From Nocardia asteroides (GTDB lineage: Bacteria; Actinomycetota; Actinomycetes; Mycobacteriales; Mycobacteriaceae), in the NCBI GenBank assembly GCA_019930625.1, contig CP082844.1, positions 6,138,001 through 6,202,000 on the forward strand: a stretch of 64,000 bases of DNA. The letters are read 5' to 3'. Shown piece by piece: positions 16,566-24,778 of this stretch. Under the pieces are notes generated by a model that was given only the letters and a program-made list of their open reading frames with translations, had not been told where the DNA came from and did not search any database. Within the stretch, counting starts at the first letter, position 1. Every line of letters begins with the position of its first letter. The position numbers were made by a program, and so were the translations under genes.

Positions 16566-17195
16566 TCAGCGGGAGTCATTCCGGGGGTGGCTCGGGGTCC
16601 AGCCGAGTTCGACTGACCGGCGGCAGGTGTCGGGGTCGTCGCCGCAGCTGGTGAAAAGAGCGGTGAGCATGGGTGCGCCGTAATCGAGCGCTTCGCGCGG
16701 TAAGGGGCCGGTTGCCACGAGGGACACCAGTCCATGGCCGATGGCCCAACTCTGGGTAGCGAGAGCCTGGGGGTCGACGTCGGAGCGGAACCGTCCGATG
16801 GTTTTCGCCCGTTCGACGGCGCGCACCAGGCAGTGCAGGGTTTCGTCGGCGGCGGCGGGGTCTTCCAGTGCGAAGTCGGCGTCGAACATGACCCGGTAGA
16901 GGTCCGGACCGGCAAGGGCGTTGGAGAGGTACGCGGCCCCGAGGGCGGCGAGGTCTCGGACCGGGTCCGCCGTCAGGGTGACCGCGTTGAGCTCGGCCGC
17001 CAGGCGAGTGAACCCTTCCTGGCGCATCGCCTGCCACAGGCCCTCCATCCCCCCGAAGTAGGTGTAGACGGCCATGGTCGACAAACCGGTTCCCGCGACG
17101 ACCGATCGCAGAGTGATCGGTTCCCGGGCTCGAAGCATGCGCGCCGCCCGCTCGATCAGCTGGGTGCGGACCGCCGGATCTTTCGTTCTGACCAC
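16566..17195 (-). CDS. TetR-family repressor
   Basis: 209 residues. The N-terminal helix-turn-helix (about 5-60) reads RTQLIERAARMLRAREPITL, RSVVAGTGLSTMAVYTYFGG, MEGLWQAM. The C-terminal ligand domain resembles TetR_C_13-type domains, with YRVMFDADFALEDP. The GTG start lies 11 bp from a perfect 17-bp palindrome in the divergent space shared with the RidA gene. It most likely represses both. Ligand unknown. Confidence 0.9.
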   Translation of the reverse strand: MVRTKDPAVRTQLIERAARMLRAREPITLRSVVAGTGLSTMAVYTYFGGMEGLWQAMRQEGFTRLAAELNAVTLTADPVRDLAALGAAYLSNALAGPDLYRVMFDADFALEDPAAADETLHCLVRAVERAKTIGRFRSDVDPQALATQSWAIGHGLVSLVATGPLPREALDYGAPMLTALFTSCGDDPDTCRRSVELGWTPSHPRNDSR

Positions 17196-17206
17196 GGCAC
17201 CACATT

Positions 17207-17223
17207 ACATAGCGATGCTATGT
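17207..17223. promoter_or_regulatory. TetR operator (17-bp palindrome)
   Basis: ACATAGC-GAT-GCTATGT is a perfect inverted repeat with a 3-bp centre, placed in the 65-bp gap between the divergent TetR and RidA genes. Size, symmetry and place fit a TetR dimer site. Binding by the adjacent TetR is inferred. Confidence 0.75.
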
Positions 17224-17260
17224 TCAGAATCGTCGATCTTGCGTGAGTGAGGAGGGCGTT

Positions 17261-17668
17261 ATGGCCGTGGAAATGGTCAACCCGGACGGATTGCCGAAAC
17301 CCGAGGTGTACCGGCAGTTATCGATCGCCACCGGCTCGAGGCTGGTGTTCCTGGCCGGGCAGGTGGCCCGCGACGCTACCGGAAAGCCCGTCGGCGAGGG
17401 AGATCTGGCCGCACAGGTCGAGCAGGCCTATCTCAATGTCGGTACGGCCATGGCCGGGATCGGCGGATCGTTCGATGATGTGGCGAAACTGACCATCTAT
17501 GTAGTCGACTGGTCCCCCGACAAGATGCCGTTGCTCGGCGAAGGCGTGGCCAGGGCGGCCGCGAAGTTGGGTGTCGATCCAGTCAAACCGATCACCCTGC
17601 TGGGGGTCGCTGCGCTGGGTGAGCCCGACCTGCTGGTGGAGGTCGAGGCCACCGCTGTTATCGACTGA
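17261..17668 (+). CDS. RidA family protein (enamine/imine deaminase fold)
   Basis: 135 residues. NPDGLPKPEVYRQLSIATGS, LVFLAGQVARDATGKPVGEG, QAYLNVGTAMAGIGGSFDDV and the C-terminal GVAALGEPDLLVEVEATAVI follow the RidA/YjgF/YER057c pattern. True RidA enzymes hydrolyse reactive imines and enamines to 2-oxo acids, with a catalytic arginine before the last strand. Here that region reads ALGEPDLLVEVE without an obvious arginine, so it may belong to a non-archetypal RidA branch. The ATG at 17261 has GGAGGG 4 nt upstream; a GTG at 17243 is less likely. Divergent from TetR. Confidence 0.87.
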   Translation: MAVEMVNPDGLPKPEVYRQLSIATGSRLVFLAGQVARDATGKPVGEGDLAAQVEQAYLNVGTAMAGIGGSFDDVAKLTIYVVDWSPDKMPLLGEGVARAAAKLGVDPVKPITLLGVAALGEPDLLVEVEATAVID

Positions 17669-18055
17669 CATGCCACGCACCGCAGGGCGACGTCGGCGGC
17701 GGTGAGTCTGCTCGCCGTGCGGAGTTCGAGGCTCCCTCCGAAGCCGGAGAAGACCAGCCCGAGGATCGGATGCCGAGATCGCTTGCCGCTGCGGCCATTA
17801 CCGTCTGCGGCAGTTGCCACTTCGCCTTGAACAGGTACCCGGTTCCCGCGCGGCGGGAGACCACAACAGGGCGGCCAGGCGCGCCTGATTCAATGATGTC
17901 CGTCCGTAGACCACGGTCCCACCGGCGAGAGTCGATCACGAAATGTCCACCGGGAAAACGGTTTCGTGGCGTGGCGCGGTCGGAATCAGCGGAGAATTCC
18001 GCTGGTGGCCGACCGGCCACGGTGGCGATGATGGACTCGAGTGGACGGGACAGGC
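17669..18055. other. No convincing gene
   Basis: About 385 bases between the RidA and EF-hand genes. A minus-strand frame (17658-18020) contains GTGYLFKAKWQLPQTVMAAA but no family I recognise. No ribosome site, strong hairpin or repeat was seen. Confidence 0.35.
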
Positions 18056-18616
18056 ATGGAGATCAGCGAGTTCTTGACGCGCAAGTTGGAACGGCGGTTC
18101 GAGACGTTCGATTTCGACGGAGACGGCCGGATCGAGCGCAGCGATTTCGAGAGTTCGGCGCGCGCGGTGGCCGCGGAGTTCGGCCACGAACCGGATTCGC
18201 CTGCCGCGCACCAGTTGCTGCAACTGAGCTTGCAGCTGTGGGGCCGCCTGGCATCGGTGGGCGATGTGGACATCGACGGATCGGTCGATCTCGCCGAGTA
18301 CAAGCAGGCTTTCGCGGAAGGCCTGCTGGTGACCGAGGAATCATTCGACCAGGGCTATCGACCGTTCCTCTCGGCGATCATGGCGATCGCCGACGGCGAC
18401 GGCGACGGCAAACTGAATGCCGAGGACTACGCCCGCTGGACGGGGGCGCTCATGCACCTGCCTGCCGGCGATGCCCGCGAAATCCACCGCAGGCTCGACA
18501 CCGACGGCGACGGCTTCGTCACCACCGAGGATCTGCTGCAAGCCATCCACGACTATTACTTCGACGAGAACCCGGAAGGTGTCGGCAGCTGGTTGCTCGG
18601 CAAACTTCGCGGCTGA
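18056..18616 (+). CDS. EF-hand calcium-binding protein (calerythrin-like)
   Basis: About 186 residues, cytoplasmic (no signal peptide). Loop 1, DFDGDGRIERSD (residues 19-30), supplies Asp at 1, 3, 5 and 12. A later pair, DGDGDGKLNAED and DTDGDGFVTTED, forms two canonical loops, and DIDGSVDLAEY is a degenerate loop 2. Four hands with a weak second one is the calerythrin/sarcoplasmic-type pattern known from Streptomyces and Saccharopolyspora. The role is probably calcium buffering or signalling. A GTG at 18041 would add five residues. Confidence 0.88.
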   Translation: MEISEFLTRKLERRFETFDFDGDGRIERSDFESSARAVAAEFGHEPDSPAAHQLLQLSLQLWGRLASVGDVDIDGSVDLAEYKQAFAEGLLVTEESFDQGYRPFLSAIMAIADGDGDGKLNAEDYARWTGALMHLPAGDAREIHRRLDTDGDGFVTTEDLLQAIHDYYFDENPEGVGSWLLGKLRG

Positions 18617-18807
18617 CGGCAATTCTCGCCGATCGCCGTCGCCTTCACGTCGTCGATCGGACCGACCGAATCGCGCGGCTTCATCCGCGTTCGCCGCCTC
18701 CGGACGCGGGTATGTTGCTCAGATCACACGCGAGGCCCCATCACACCCCGACGGCCCGTCTCGTCTCCAGTTCGGTACCGCGTTCGCGGCCTTAGAAGGA
18801 GGCAACC

Positions 18808-19053
18808 ATGAATCGTTCGGTCACCGTCGTCACCCTTGTGGCAGCGGCATCGATGCTGGGTATCGGGATCTGGTGCCGCATCGACCCGGCTGGTTTCGCC
18901 GAATGGGCCAACTGGCCGGAGCACGAGCATTTCCTGCACGACGCGGGCGTCTTCCAGATCGGGATCGGGCTGATGATGATCGCGCCTCGTCATCCGCCTG
19001 CGGGAACTGCGCACGCGGAATTCAGCCGCCACGGTCTCGAGGTGAAACCATGA
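18808..19053 (+). CDS. Small membrane protein, probably C-terminally truncated
   Basis: 81 residues. An N-terminal helix (VTVVTLVAAASMLGIGIWCR) is followed by the motif FAEWANWPEHEHFLHDAGVF and a second helix start (QIGIGLMMIA). Related actinobacterial membrane proteins that I recall continue through about two more helices. Here the frame turns hydrophilic (PRHPPAGTAHAEFSRHGLEV) right after helix two. This suggests a deletion or frameshift near 18985. AGAAGGAGG precedes the ATG. Its stop overlaps the start of the SDR gene by 4 bp (ATGA). Confidence 0.6.
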   Translation: MNRSVTVVTLVAAASMLGIGIWCRIDPAGFAEWANWPEHEHFLHDAGVFQIGIGLMMIAPRHPPAGTAHAEFSRHGLEVKP

Positions 19054-19985
19054 GGATCCTGCTCGCCGGCGCGACCGGAACGATCAGCTCCGCTTTGATC
19101 CCTCTGTTGCGGTCGGCCGGCCATACCGTGCTCGGCCTCACCCGAACAGCCGCCGGCGGCCATCGCCTCGCCGAGTCCGGTGTTCGTCCGGTGGTCGCGG
19201 ACATCCTGGACGCCGCTGCGCTACGCAACGCCGTCGCGGGTCTGCGTGCGGACGCGGTGGTCCACCAGGCCACCGCGCTCACCAGGACACCGACCCGGCA
19301 TCGGGACCTGTACGCCACCGACGAACTGCGTGACAAGGGCACGCGCAATCTGCTGCGGGCGGCGGAAACCGTCGGCGCCCGGCAATTCGTGACACAGTCG
19401 TTCTTCCTCGGCTACGGCTGGTGCGACCACGGCCCGGCTCCGCTCAGCGAGGATCATCCTTTCGCGCCCCTCGGTCACGGCCCATTCGAGACCCATATGC
19501 GCTCACTGCGCTCCAACGAGGAACAGGTGCTCGGATACGGAGGTATCGCACTGCGCTACGGCTTGTTCTACGGGCCGGAACCGGCCACCTTCGGGATGAT
19601 GGACAGCCTCCGCCGCCGCAGGCTGCCGGTGCCGCGCGAACCCGGGACCCTGCACCCGATACACATCGCCGACGCCGCTTCCGCGACCCTCGCGGCCTTG
19701 GCACGTGGCCGGCCAGGCGAGGCGTACAACATCGCCGACCGGGAGCCGGTCGATATGGGCGACTACCTCGATGCTCTCGCGGCCGTGGCCGATGCCCCGC
19801 CGCCACGCCGCATCCCCGGGTGGCTGCTACGAGCGACACCTTATCTGCACGCCCTGCTGGTGAGCAGTCGCATCCGACTGGACACCGCCAAAGCCGAACG
19901 CGAACTCGGCTGGTCCCCCGCCTACCCGACGTATCGGGAGGGCCTGCCCCCTCTCGGTGCCGCGCACGCGCCGAACGAACGCTGA
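19050..19985 (+). CDS. Extended SDR/NAD-dependent epimerase-type oxidoreductase
   Basis: 311 residues. MRILLAGATGTISSALIPLL is the NAD(P)-binding glycine motif of extended short-chain dehydrogenases. ALRYGLFYGP and the EAYNIADREPVDMGDYLDAL segment are typical of the epimerase-like C-terminal half. The usual active-site tyrosine of Y-x-x-x-K is not clear (FETHMRSLRSNEEQVL), so the catalytic step may differ. The start overlaps the preceding small membrane gene by ATGA, implying coupled translation. Confidence 0.85.
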   Translation: MRILLAGATGTISSALIPLLRSAGHTVLGLTRTAAGGHRLAESGVRPVVADILDAAALRNAVAGLRADAVVHQATALTRTPTRHRDLYATDELRDKGTRNLLRAAETVGARQFVTQSFFLGYGWCDHGPAPLSEDHPFAPLGHGPFETHMRSLRSNEEQVLGYGGIALRYGLFYGPEPATFGMMDSLRRRRLPVPREPGTLHPIHIADAASATLAALARGRPGEAYNIADREPVDMGDYLDALAAVADAPPPRRIPGWLLRATPYLHALLVSSRIRLDTAKAERELGWSPAYPTYREGLPPLGAAHAPNER

Positions 19986-20053
19986 ATCCAGCACCCCGCG
20001 TCACTGCTCGACGATTGCCCGACCGAATCGAACGAGCAATCGATTTGCATTGC

Positions 20054-20072
20054 TAAGTTAGCATGCTAAGTT
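20054..20072. promoter_or_regulatory. MarR operator candidate
   Basis: TTAGCATGCTAA (20058-20069) is a perfect 12-bp palindrome ending 3 bp before the MarR start codon, and CTAAGTTA occurs twice as a direct repeat around it. The site would overlap the transcription start. Autorepression by the MarR protein is inferred. Confidence 0.6.
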
Positions 20073-20510
20073 ATGGAGGTGGAACCGACTCTGAGCTTCG
20101 ACCTGCACGTGCTCACCGCCCGTCTGGATCGAGCGGCGGACCGCATTCTGCGAGCCGAGCACGGCGTGTCCTACAGCCGCTTTCTGGCATTGACGTTCGT
20201 GGGCGAGTTGGGAGCCTCGACGCAGCGGACTCTTGCCGACCGGCTCGGTGTGACGGAACCGTCGGTCAGTCGCATGGCGGCGGTCCTCTCCGCCGACGGG
20301 CTGCTCGACGTGCGCCCCGACCCGGGAGGCGGACGAAGCCGCCGGCTCAGTCTCACCGGCAAAGGGCAGGAGCTGGTAGCCGCGGCCCAGCGCGGCCTCG
20401 AAGAGCGGTTGGCGGCAGTCGTCGCCGAAAGCGGCGTGCCCTACGACGAATACGCGCGGCACACCGCGCGATTGCTGGCCACCTTCGAGCGCTTGGAGTC
20501 CCTCACATGA
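20073..20510 (+). CDS. MarR-family regulator
   Basis: 145 residues. The winged helix-turn-helix reads TLADRLGVTEPSVSRMAAVL, SADGLLDVRPDPGGGRSRRL, SLTGKGQELV, the classic MarR recognition helix and wing. The ATG lies directly after a palindromic operator candidate with no clear ribosome site, so the transcript may be leaderless or nearly so. The stop overlaps the alpha/beta hydrolase start by 4 bp (ATGA): one operon, in which the hydrolase is probably the regulated enzyme. Confidence 0.9.
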   Translation: MEVEPTLSFDLHVLTARLDRAADRILRAEHGVSYSRFLALTFVGELGASTQRTLADRLGVTEPSVSRMAAVLSADGLLDVRPDPGGGRSRRLSLTGKGQELVAAAQRGLEERLAAVVAESGVPYDEYARHTARLLATFERLESLT

Positions 20511-21355
20511 ATGCCGACGTACCGGTCACACCGGCCATGCAGCGCTCGGTCGTCTCGACAGACGGCACACCGATCGGCTACCGAACCATGGGCAGCGGGC
20601 CGGGAGTGATCGTGATCGGCGGCTCACTGTTCACCGCGCAGGACTATCTACCGTTGGCATCGGCACTGGCCGAGTCCTGCACGGTGCATCTCCTCGAACG
20701 ACGCGGACGCGGCGCGAGCGGGCCACTCGGGGAGGACTACCTCTTGCGAAAGGAAGTGGACGACGTGCTCGCCGTGCACGCTGAAACCGGCGCGCGGCTG
20801 GCGTTCGGACACAGCTATGGCGGACTCGTCGTTCTCGAGACGGAACGGTCGTCACCGGTGTTCGACCGCGTCGTGCTCTACGAGCCGGGGGTACCCGGCG
20901 GCCAGGTAGCCACCGGATGGATGGCCCCCTACCGTGAGCGGCTGGCCGCGGGCGGCCCCTACGCCGCCTTCGCCTACTTCATCCAGGGATCCGGTGGCGC
21001 GCCGGGATTCGTTGCCAGGCTGCCCCACTGGTATCTGCGCACCGCGTTACGCATCGGACTCCGCGGGCGGCGATGGCAGCGAATGCGGCCGCTGCTCGCA
21101 GCCAACCTGGCCGAACACGAGCAATTGGCCGCGCAGCACGACCGGCTGCACGAGTTCGCCGACCTCACCACCGCGACCTTGATCCTTCGCGGAACTCGCA
21201 CGCCGTCGACAACGCGTACAGAACTCGACGTCCTTGCCCGCACACTCCCCCACGCCACCGTCGACACCATCGACGGACTCGACCACTTCGGACCGGAGGG
21301 CAAGTCGGGATCAATCGTTGCGGAACGGGCGGCGGGCTTCCTCCTCGAACGTTGA
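20507..21355 (+). CDS. Alpha/beta hydrolase
   Basis: 282 residues. The nucleophile elbow FGHSYGGLVV (Ser in GHSYG), the oxyanion strand VIVIGGSLFTAQDY and the late histidine in TIDGLDHFGPEG are present. The expected acid after strand 7 (LILRGTRTPST) is not an Asp, so the acid may come from elsewhere. Translation is coupled to the upstream MarR gene. Small-molecule ester or amide hydrolysis is likely; substrate unknown. Its last 45 bp overlap the convergent MerR/HEAT gene. Confidence 0.85.
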   Translation: MNADVPVTPAMQRSVVSTDGTPIGYRTMGSGPGVIVIGGSLFTAQDYLPLASALAESCTVHLLERRGRGASGPLGEDYLLRKEVDDVLAVHAETGARLAFGHSYGGLVVLETERSSPVFDRVVLYEPGVPGGQVATGWMAPYRERLAAGGPYAAFAYFIQGSGGAPGFVARLPHWYLRTALRIGLRGRRWQRMRPLLAANLAEHEQLAAQHDRLHEFADLTTATLILRGTRTPSTTRTELDVLARTLPHATVDTIDGLDHFGPEGKSGSIVAERAAGFLLER

Positions 21356-22384
21356 GAGACGTCCGAGCGAATCTGTGAACTCGATTTCGGGCGGTCTCGA
21401 GCGCAGAATCGCGGAGGCGGTCGCCGCGATCGTCCGGTCGTCGTCGGCAGTCAGCGCTATGAGGGCTTCCCGTGCCGCGGTGCCCGCAACCTCGGCGAGC
21501 GCCTGCGTGATCCGCAGACGTGTCGGGGCGTCGACAGTGTTGTCGAGCCGGTCCCGCATCGCCCGGACGATGTCGTCGGCACAGGCCGCGTCCTGCGCCA
21601 ACAATCCCAGCATCTCGGCGGCCTCGACATCGGACCGCCCCTCGACGACCATCTCGAGCAGGGCAGGCATCGCCTCGGCGACACGCCGGGAGCCCAGAGC
21701 CAGGGCAGCGCGGTCTCGCACCGTCGCGTCGCGGTCGTCCAGAGCCCTCCTCAGCAGCATCGTCGCCTCCGCGGCGGGCACTGCCGCTATCGCGACAGTC
21801 GCCCGCCGCCGGACCTCGACCGCCCCCGAATCCAGACCGACGGCCAGGTCCTTCAACCCCTCACCGGCCGCCCTCGCCAACGACCACCGCAGCGCTCCGG
21901 CGACATTCGGGTCGTCCTCCGACAGCGCCGCCTCGACCAGGGCTTCGACCGGCAGCGACGTGCGCTCGTTCTGCGACAGCACCGCTTGCTGACGGCGGGC
22001 TCCGGACTCCGATTCCAGCGCGTGCAACAACGTGACGATGCCAAGGACGTCCCCCCACTGCGCGGGCGCGGCCGCGTCGACGCGCTCGAGCTTCCTGAGC
22101 AGTTCCTCCTCGGACGCGATCCGCGCTCGCGTGTGCCGGATGAGCTCTCCCACCAATTCGGCCGGAGCGAAACCGGGTTCGTCCAGCGCCCGCTTGGCTT
22201 CGTTCAGCGACAGCCCGAGAGTCCTGAGGCACTCGACGTGGAAGAGGCGACGGATGTCGTCGGCGGAGTATTCACGGTAACCACCGGATGTGCGGAGCGT
22301 CGGTTTCACCAGACCCAACGCGTCGTAGTGGCGCAGCATGCGGGTGCTGACGCCGGAACGCCGCGAAACCTCACCGATCAACAT
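21311..22384 (-). CDS. MerR-type regulator fused to HEAT repeats
   Basis: 357 residues. MLIGEVSRRSGVSTRMLRHY, DALGLVKPTLRTSGGYREYS, DDIRRLFHVECLRTLGLSLN form a standard MerR DNA-binding domain (1-75), followed by a dimerisation helix. From about residue 150 the chain is a run of helical HEAT-like repeats: ALSEDDPNVAGALRWSLARA, LDSGAVEVRRRATVAIAAVP, LDDRDATVRDRAALALGSRR. The usual small-molecule pocket is thus replaced by a protein-interaction scaffold. AGGAG lies 7 nt upstream. It follows a separate HEAT protein gene by 13 bp, which could be its partner. Confidence 0.87.
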   Translation of the reverse strand: MLIGEVSRRSGVSTRMLRHYDALGLVKPTLRTSGGYREYSADDIRRLFHVECLRTLGLSLNEAKRALDEPGFAPAELVGELIRHTRARIASEEELLRKLERVDAAAPAQWGDVLGIVTLLHALESESGARRQQAVLSQNERTSLPVEALVEAALSEDDPNVAGALRWSLARAAGEGLKDLAVGLDSGAVEVRRRATVAIAAVPAAEATMLLRRALDDRDATVRDRAALALGSRRVAEAMPALLEMVVEGRSDVEAAEMLGLLAQDAACADDIVRAMRDRLDNTVDAPTRLRITQALAEVAGTAAREALIALTADDDRTIAATASAILRSRPPEIEFTDSLGRLSTFEEEARRPFRND

Positions 22385-22397
22385 CCATCGTCTCCTT

Positions 22398-23054
22398 TTA
22401 TACGTCCGGACCGGTCGCGGCGACGCGCTTGGCCATTTCCACCGAGAGGGTGAACCCGCTGTCGGGGTCACGACGCAGCCCCTCGGTGGCCTCCGCATGC
22501 GCGCGAACGCGTGGATCCGGATTCGCCATCGCGGCAACCAGAACCGGCGCGGCGGCCTCTCCGAGCGCCGCCAGTGCGCGGCTCAGACTGAGCTGCACAT
22601 CGTGGTCACCCCGTCCGAGCGCGGTCGCCATATCGGCGGCGAGCTCGCCCTCCTCGCCGGGCGCAACGAGCACCACGCCGGCCCGCCAGGCGCTTTGCGC
22701 GACCTCGTCGTGTTCGTCGTGCAGCAGTCTCGACACCGCGGGCCAGGCACTCCGATCGCCGATCTTCGACAGGGTGTGCAGCGCCTGACTGCGGGCCTGG
22801 GCGATGCCGGACCCGAGTTCGGCGAGCAGCCTCGGTACCGTGATCTCGGGGGGCAACCGGCACAACGCCCAGGTCAGCATGTCCCGGACGAAGAAATCCG
22901 GTTCGACGGCACACCGGGCGACGAGGATCTCCACGAGACGGGGATCGCCCAGCGTGCCTGCCGATAGCGCCGCCCGCAGCCGAGCCGACGAATCAGTGTC
23001 GGCGAGAGCGTCGACAAGGCGAGCATCCGGCTCGCCGTGGTTGGTTGTATTCAC
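22398..23054 (-). CDS. HEAT-repeat protein, partner of the MerR-HEAT regulator
   Basis: 218 residues, entirely made of HEAT/PBS-lyase-like helical repeats: LVDALADTDSSARLRAALSA, ITVPRLLAELGSGIAQARSQ, VSRLLHDEHDEVAQSAWRAG, AAMANPDPRVRAHAEATEGL. No enzyme motif. The GTG at 23054 is chosen for a GGAGG 8 nt upstream; longer GTG starts to 23063 are possible. It is the first gene of a two-gene operon with the MerR-HEAT regulator. The two HEAT arrays may bind each other or a shared target (inference). Confidence 0.82.
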   Translation of the reverse strand: MNTTNHGEPDARLVDALADTDSSARLRAALSAGTLGDPRLVEILVARCAVEPDFFVRDMLTWALCRLPPEITVPRLLAELGSGIAQARSQALHTLSKIGDRSAWPAVSRLLHDEHDEVAQSAWRAGVVLVAPGEEGELAADMATALGRGDHDVQLSLSRALAALGEAAAPVLVAAMANPDPRVRAHAEATEGLRRDPDSGFTLSVEMAKRVAATGPDV

Positions 23055-23370
23055 GACAACCACCTCCTTCGTCGACCACTCAAGTCCTTGTCACAGTGTC
23101 AGGGTCAAGCCGTGGAGTCACGCCGAGCCGCGCCGATCCGTCGCGCCGCGCCGATCCGGTTCCGAACGGGCGCGTGGCTCGGTGCGCTCGCGCGGGGATG
23201 GACGACGCTTCGGGTGCGAGAGCACCCCTCGGGGAGCTCGGTGTCATGGGGCCACGCCGAGTGCGTCGGGACAATTCGAGCGCGGCCCGGCAGAGCTATC
23301 GGCGGGCGTTGAGCCGGGCGGCCTGGCGCGGCAGGTCATCTCGGAGGTCACTCCGTGATGGGCGGCGCGG
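23055..23370. other. Intergenic stretch, perhaps with a sigma-factor remnant
   Basis: No intact gene. Around 23275-23340 the plus strand reads NSSAARQSYRRALSRAA, which vaguely recalls the end of the SnoaL-less ECF sigma factors that usually accompany YciI genes (as here, though on the other strand). The match is too short to call. Confidence 0.25.
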
Positions 23371-23658
23371 TCAGGAACGGCCGCGCCTCGAGTCACTCAC
23401 CATCCAGCCGCCGACGAGGTCCAGGGTCTCGGCGAAAGGGCCGTCGGTGACCGGCGGTCGGCCCTCGCCTTCGCACCGGACTGACATGTCCTCGGGGGCG
23501 AGCGTCTGACTGTCGACGTACTCGCGGTCTCCTCGAGCCGGGCCGCGAAGTCGCGCATGTATTGCATGTGAGCCGAGAACTCCTGCGGCGTCCACTGGTC
23601 CATGGGCACGTCGTCGACCGCAGCCGGGGCAGTGCTCGAGCAGCAAGTACTTCGCCAT
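23371..23658 (-). pseudogene. YciI/DGPF-domain protein with two frameshifts
   Basis: The gene starts MAKYLLLEHCPG in frame A and continues as AAVDDVPMDQWTPQEFSAHM then QYMRDFAARLEET in frame B. It returns to frame A as EYVDSQTLAPEDMSVRCEGE, GRPPVTDGPFAETLDLVGGW. All pieces are in the normal order for YciI-related proteins (around 120 residues), so a pair of opposite frameshifts flanks about 40 codons. It also ends early, after GGWMVSDS. The family is often encoded beside ECF sigma factors. Confidence 0.75.
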
Positions 23659-23906
23659 TGTGGTCGCATTCGTGTCAGGGGCGGAGCCCCTCCCGAGTTC
23701 TCGACCTCACCATCCGGATTTCTCGGTTCTCGTCGACGAATCGGGCGGAGCCGACTGTGGTGACCGGCTCCGCGATTCATTTTCTGATGGAAGCGTTCGA
23801 GAATTCCGCGCTTGTTCGTCTGTCGGCGGCACCGGACACAATGATCACCGCACTGCTCGCGTACTGCGATCGGGCCGTCGACCGAACGACCATTTCGCAT
23901 GGCGAA

Positions 23907-23933
23907 GCCGAGCGGGTTCGTGGCCCGCTCGGC
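23907..23933 (-). terminator. Hairpin terminator of the glycine-zipper protein gene
   Basis: Perfect 10-bp arms GCCGAGCGGG and CCCGCTCGGC with a 7-nt loop, 40-65 bp past the stop of the minus-strand gene ending at 23972. No long U-run. The rest of the roughly 310-bp interval 23659-23971 holds no gene I can support. Confidence 0.65.
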
Positions 23934-23971
23934 CGTGTCGACTATCTTGATTCGGTTCTTCCCGATATCGA

Positions 23972-24523
23972 TCAGAACGGGGTGAAGAAGAAGCCGAACC
24001 AGGCACCTACCGCAGCACCGACCGCGCAGCCGATGACGGCGCCGACGACGAAGAACCAGATTCCGATGGCGATGCCGATCGCGCAGCCGATCGCCGCACC
24101 CAGCAAGGCGCCACCGAGCAGGGCATCGTGCATCAGGCCCTGCACCTCGGGTGTGACCGCGGCGGGTGACGGTGTGCCACCTGCCGGCGTCATCGTCAGC
24201 GTCCTACCCGACGGGTCGAGCGACGGTGTGACGCTGAAGTTCTGGCCGGTCTCCATACGCAGTGTCGTCGGGATCGTTCCGACAATCGCACCGTCGTCCG
24301 CGACCACGTTGACCGCGTCCGGCGTTACTTCGAATCTGCCGGAAGCGAGATCGACGACTGCGCTGCGGTGATCAGCCGCCAGAGTTGTCGTGTAGGCGAT
24401 AGGCCCATCCACCCCGTTCATCGTGAGGTTTGCCAGGGTGCCCTCACCGTGTGCCGTTGCCATGGCAATGCCCGTTGACGCGATGGCCATCAGGGCGGTC
24501 GCCACTAATTTCTTGAATATCAT
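23972..24523 (-). CDS. Secreted or membrane-anchored protein with C-terminal glycine-zipper helices
   Basis: 183 residues (188 if the ATG at 24538 is used). An N-terminal signal peptide (MIFKKLVATALMAIASTGIA, MATAHG) precedes a beta-rich domain of about 90 residues (SGRFEVTPDAVNVVADDGAI, GTIPTTLRMETG, LTMTPAGG). The last 55 residues form two glycine/alanine-zipper helices: ALLGGALLGAAIGCAIGIAI and VVGAVIGCAVGAAVGAWFGF. Similar two-part exported proteins are known as hypotheticals in Nocardia and Rhodococcus. Function unknown; the zipper suggests helix packing or pore-like oligomers in a membrane. Confidence 0.7.
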   Translation of the reverse strand: MIFKKLVATALMAIASTGIAMATAHGEGTLANLTMNGVDGPIAYTTTLAADHRSAVVDLASGRFEVTPDAVNVVADDGAIVGTIPTTLRMETGQNFSVTPSLDPSGRTLTMTPAGGTPSPAAVTPEVQGLMHDALLGGALLGAAIGCAIGIAIGIWFFVVGAVIGCAVGAAVGAWFGFFFTPF

Positions 24524-24713
24524 CGGGAGTCCAATCATCGGGACCGATATGTGTTGGATTCCCCCCGGGCGGGCGACGTTGACCGTCAGGTATGATATTT
24601 ACTCCTCAACTTGTTCTATGTCGATAGGTATCCGGTAGGGAGAATTTTTCGTACTTCAGGTCGAATATTCTCTCCACCTTTCCCCCTTCTTCTATAACAA
24701 GTCAGAACGCTCC

Positions 24714-24759
24714 GCAGCATTCTGTTATCTATCCGAAGCAGCATTCTGTTATCTATCCG
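24714..24759. repeat. Tandem 24-bp direct repeat
   Basis: Two identical 22-bp copies starting GCAGCATTCTGTTATC (24714-24735 and 24738-24759) are separated by AA. They lie in the AT-richer gap between the glycine-zipper protein and the SGNH hydrolase. Could be a slippage duplication or a pair of protein sites; two copies only, so not a CRISPR. Confidence 0.8.
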
Positions 24760-24778
24760 CAGCGTCCGGGGACCGTGT

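Noticed and set aside
20053..20072. Direct CTAAGTTA repeats as a -10 promoter box for a leaderless MarR mRNA
   Set aside because: The distances to the ATG do not fit well, so only the palindrome is reported.
23275..23345. ECF sigma factor C-terminus next to YciI
   Set aside because: Only about 15 residues match vaguely and the strand is opposite to the usual pair.
24714..24759. CRISPR array
   Set aside because: Only two copies, spaced by 2 bp, with no nearby cas gene.
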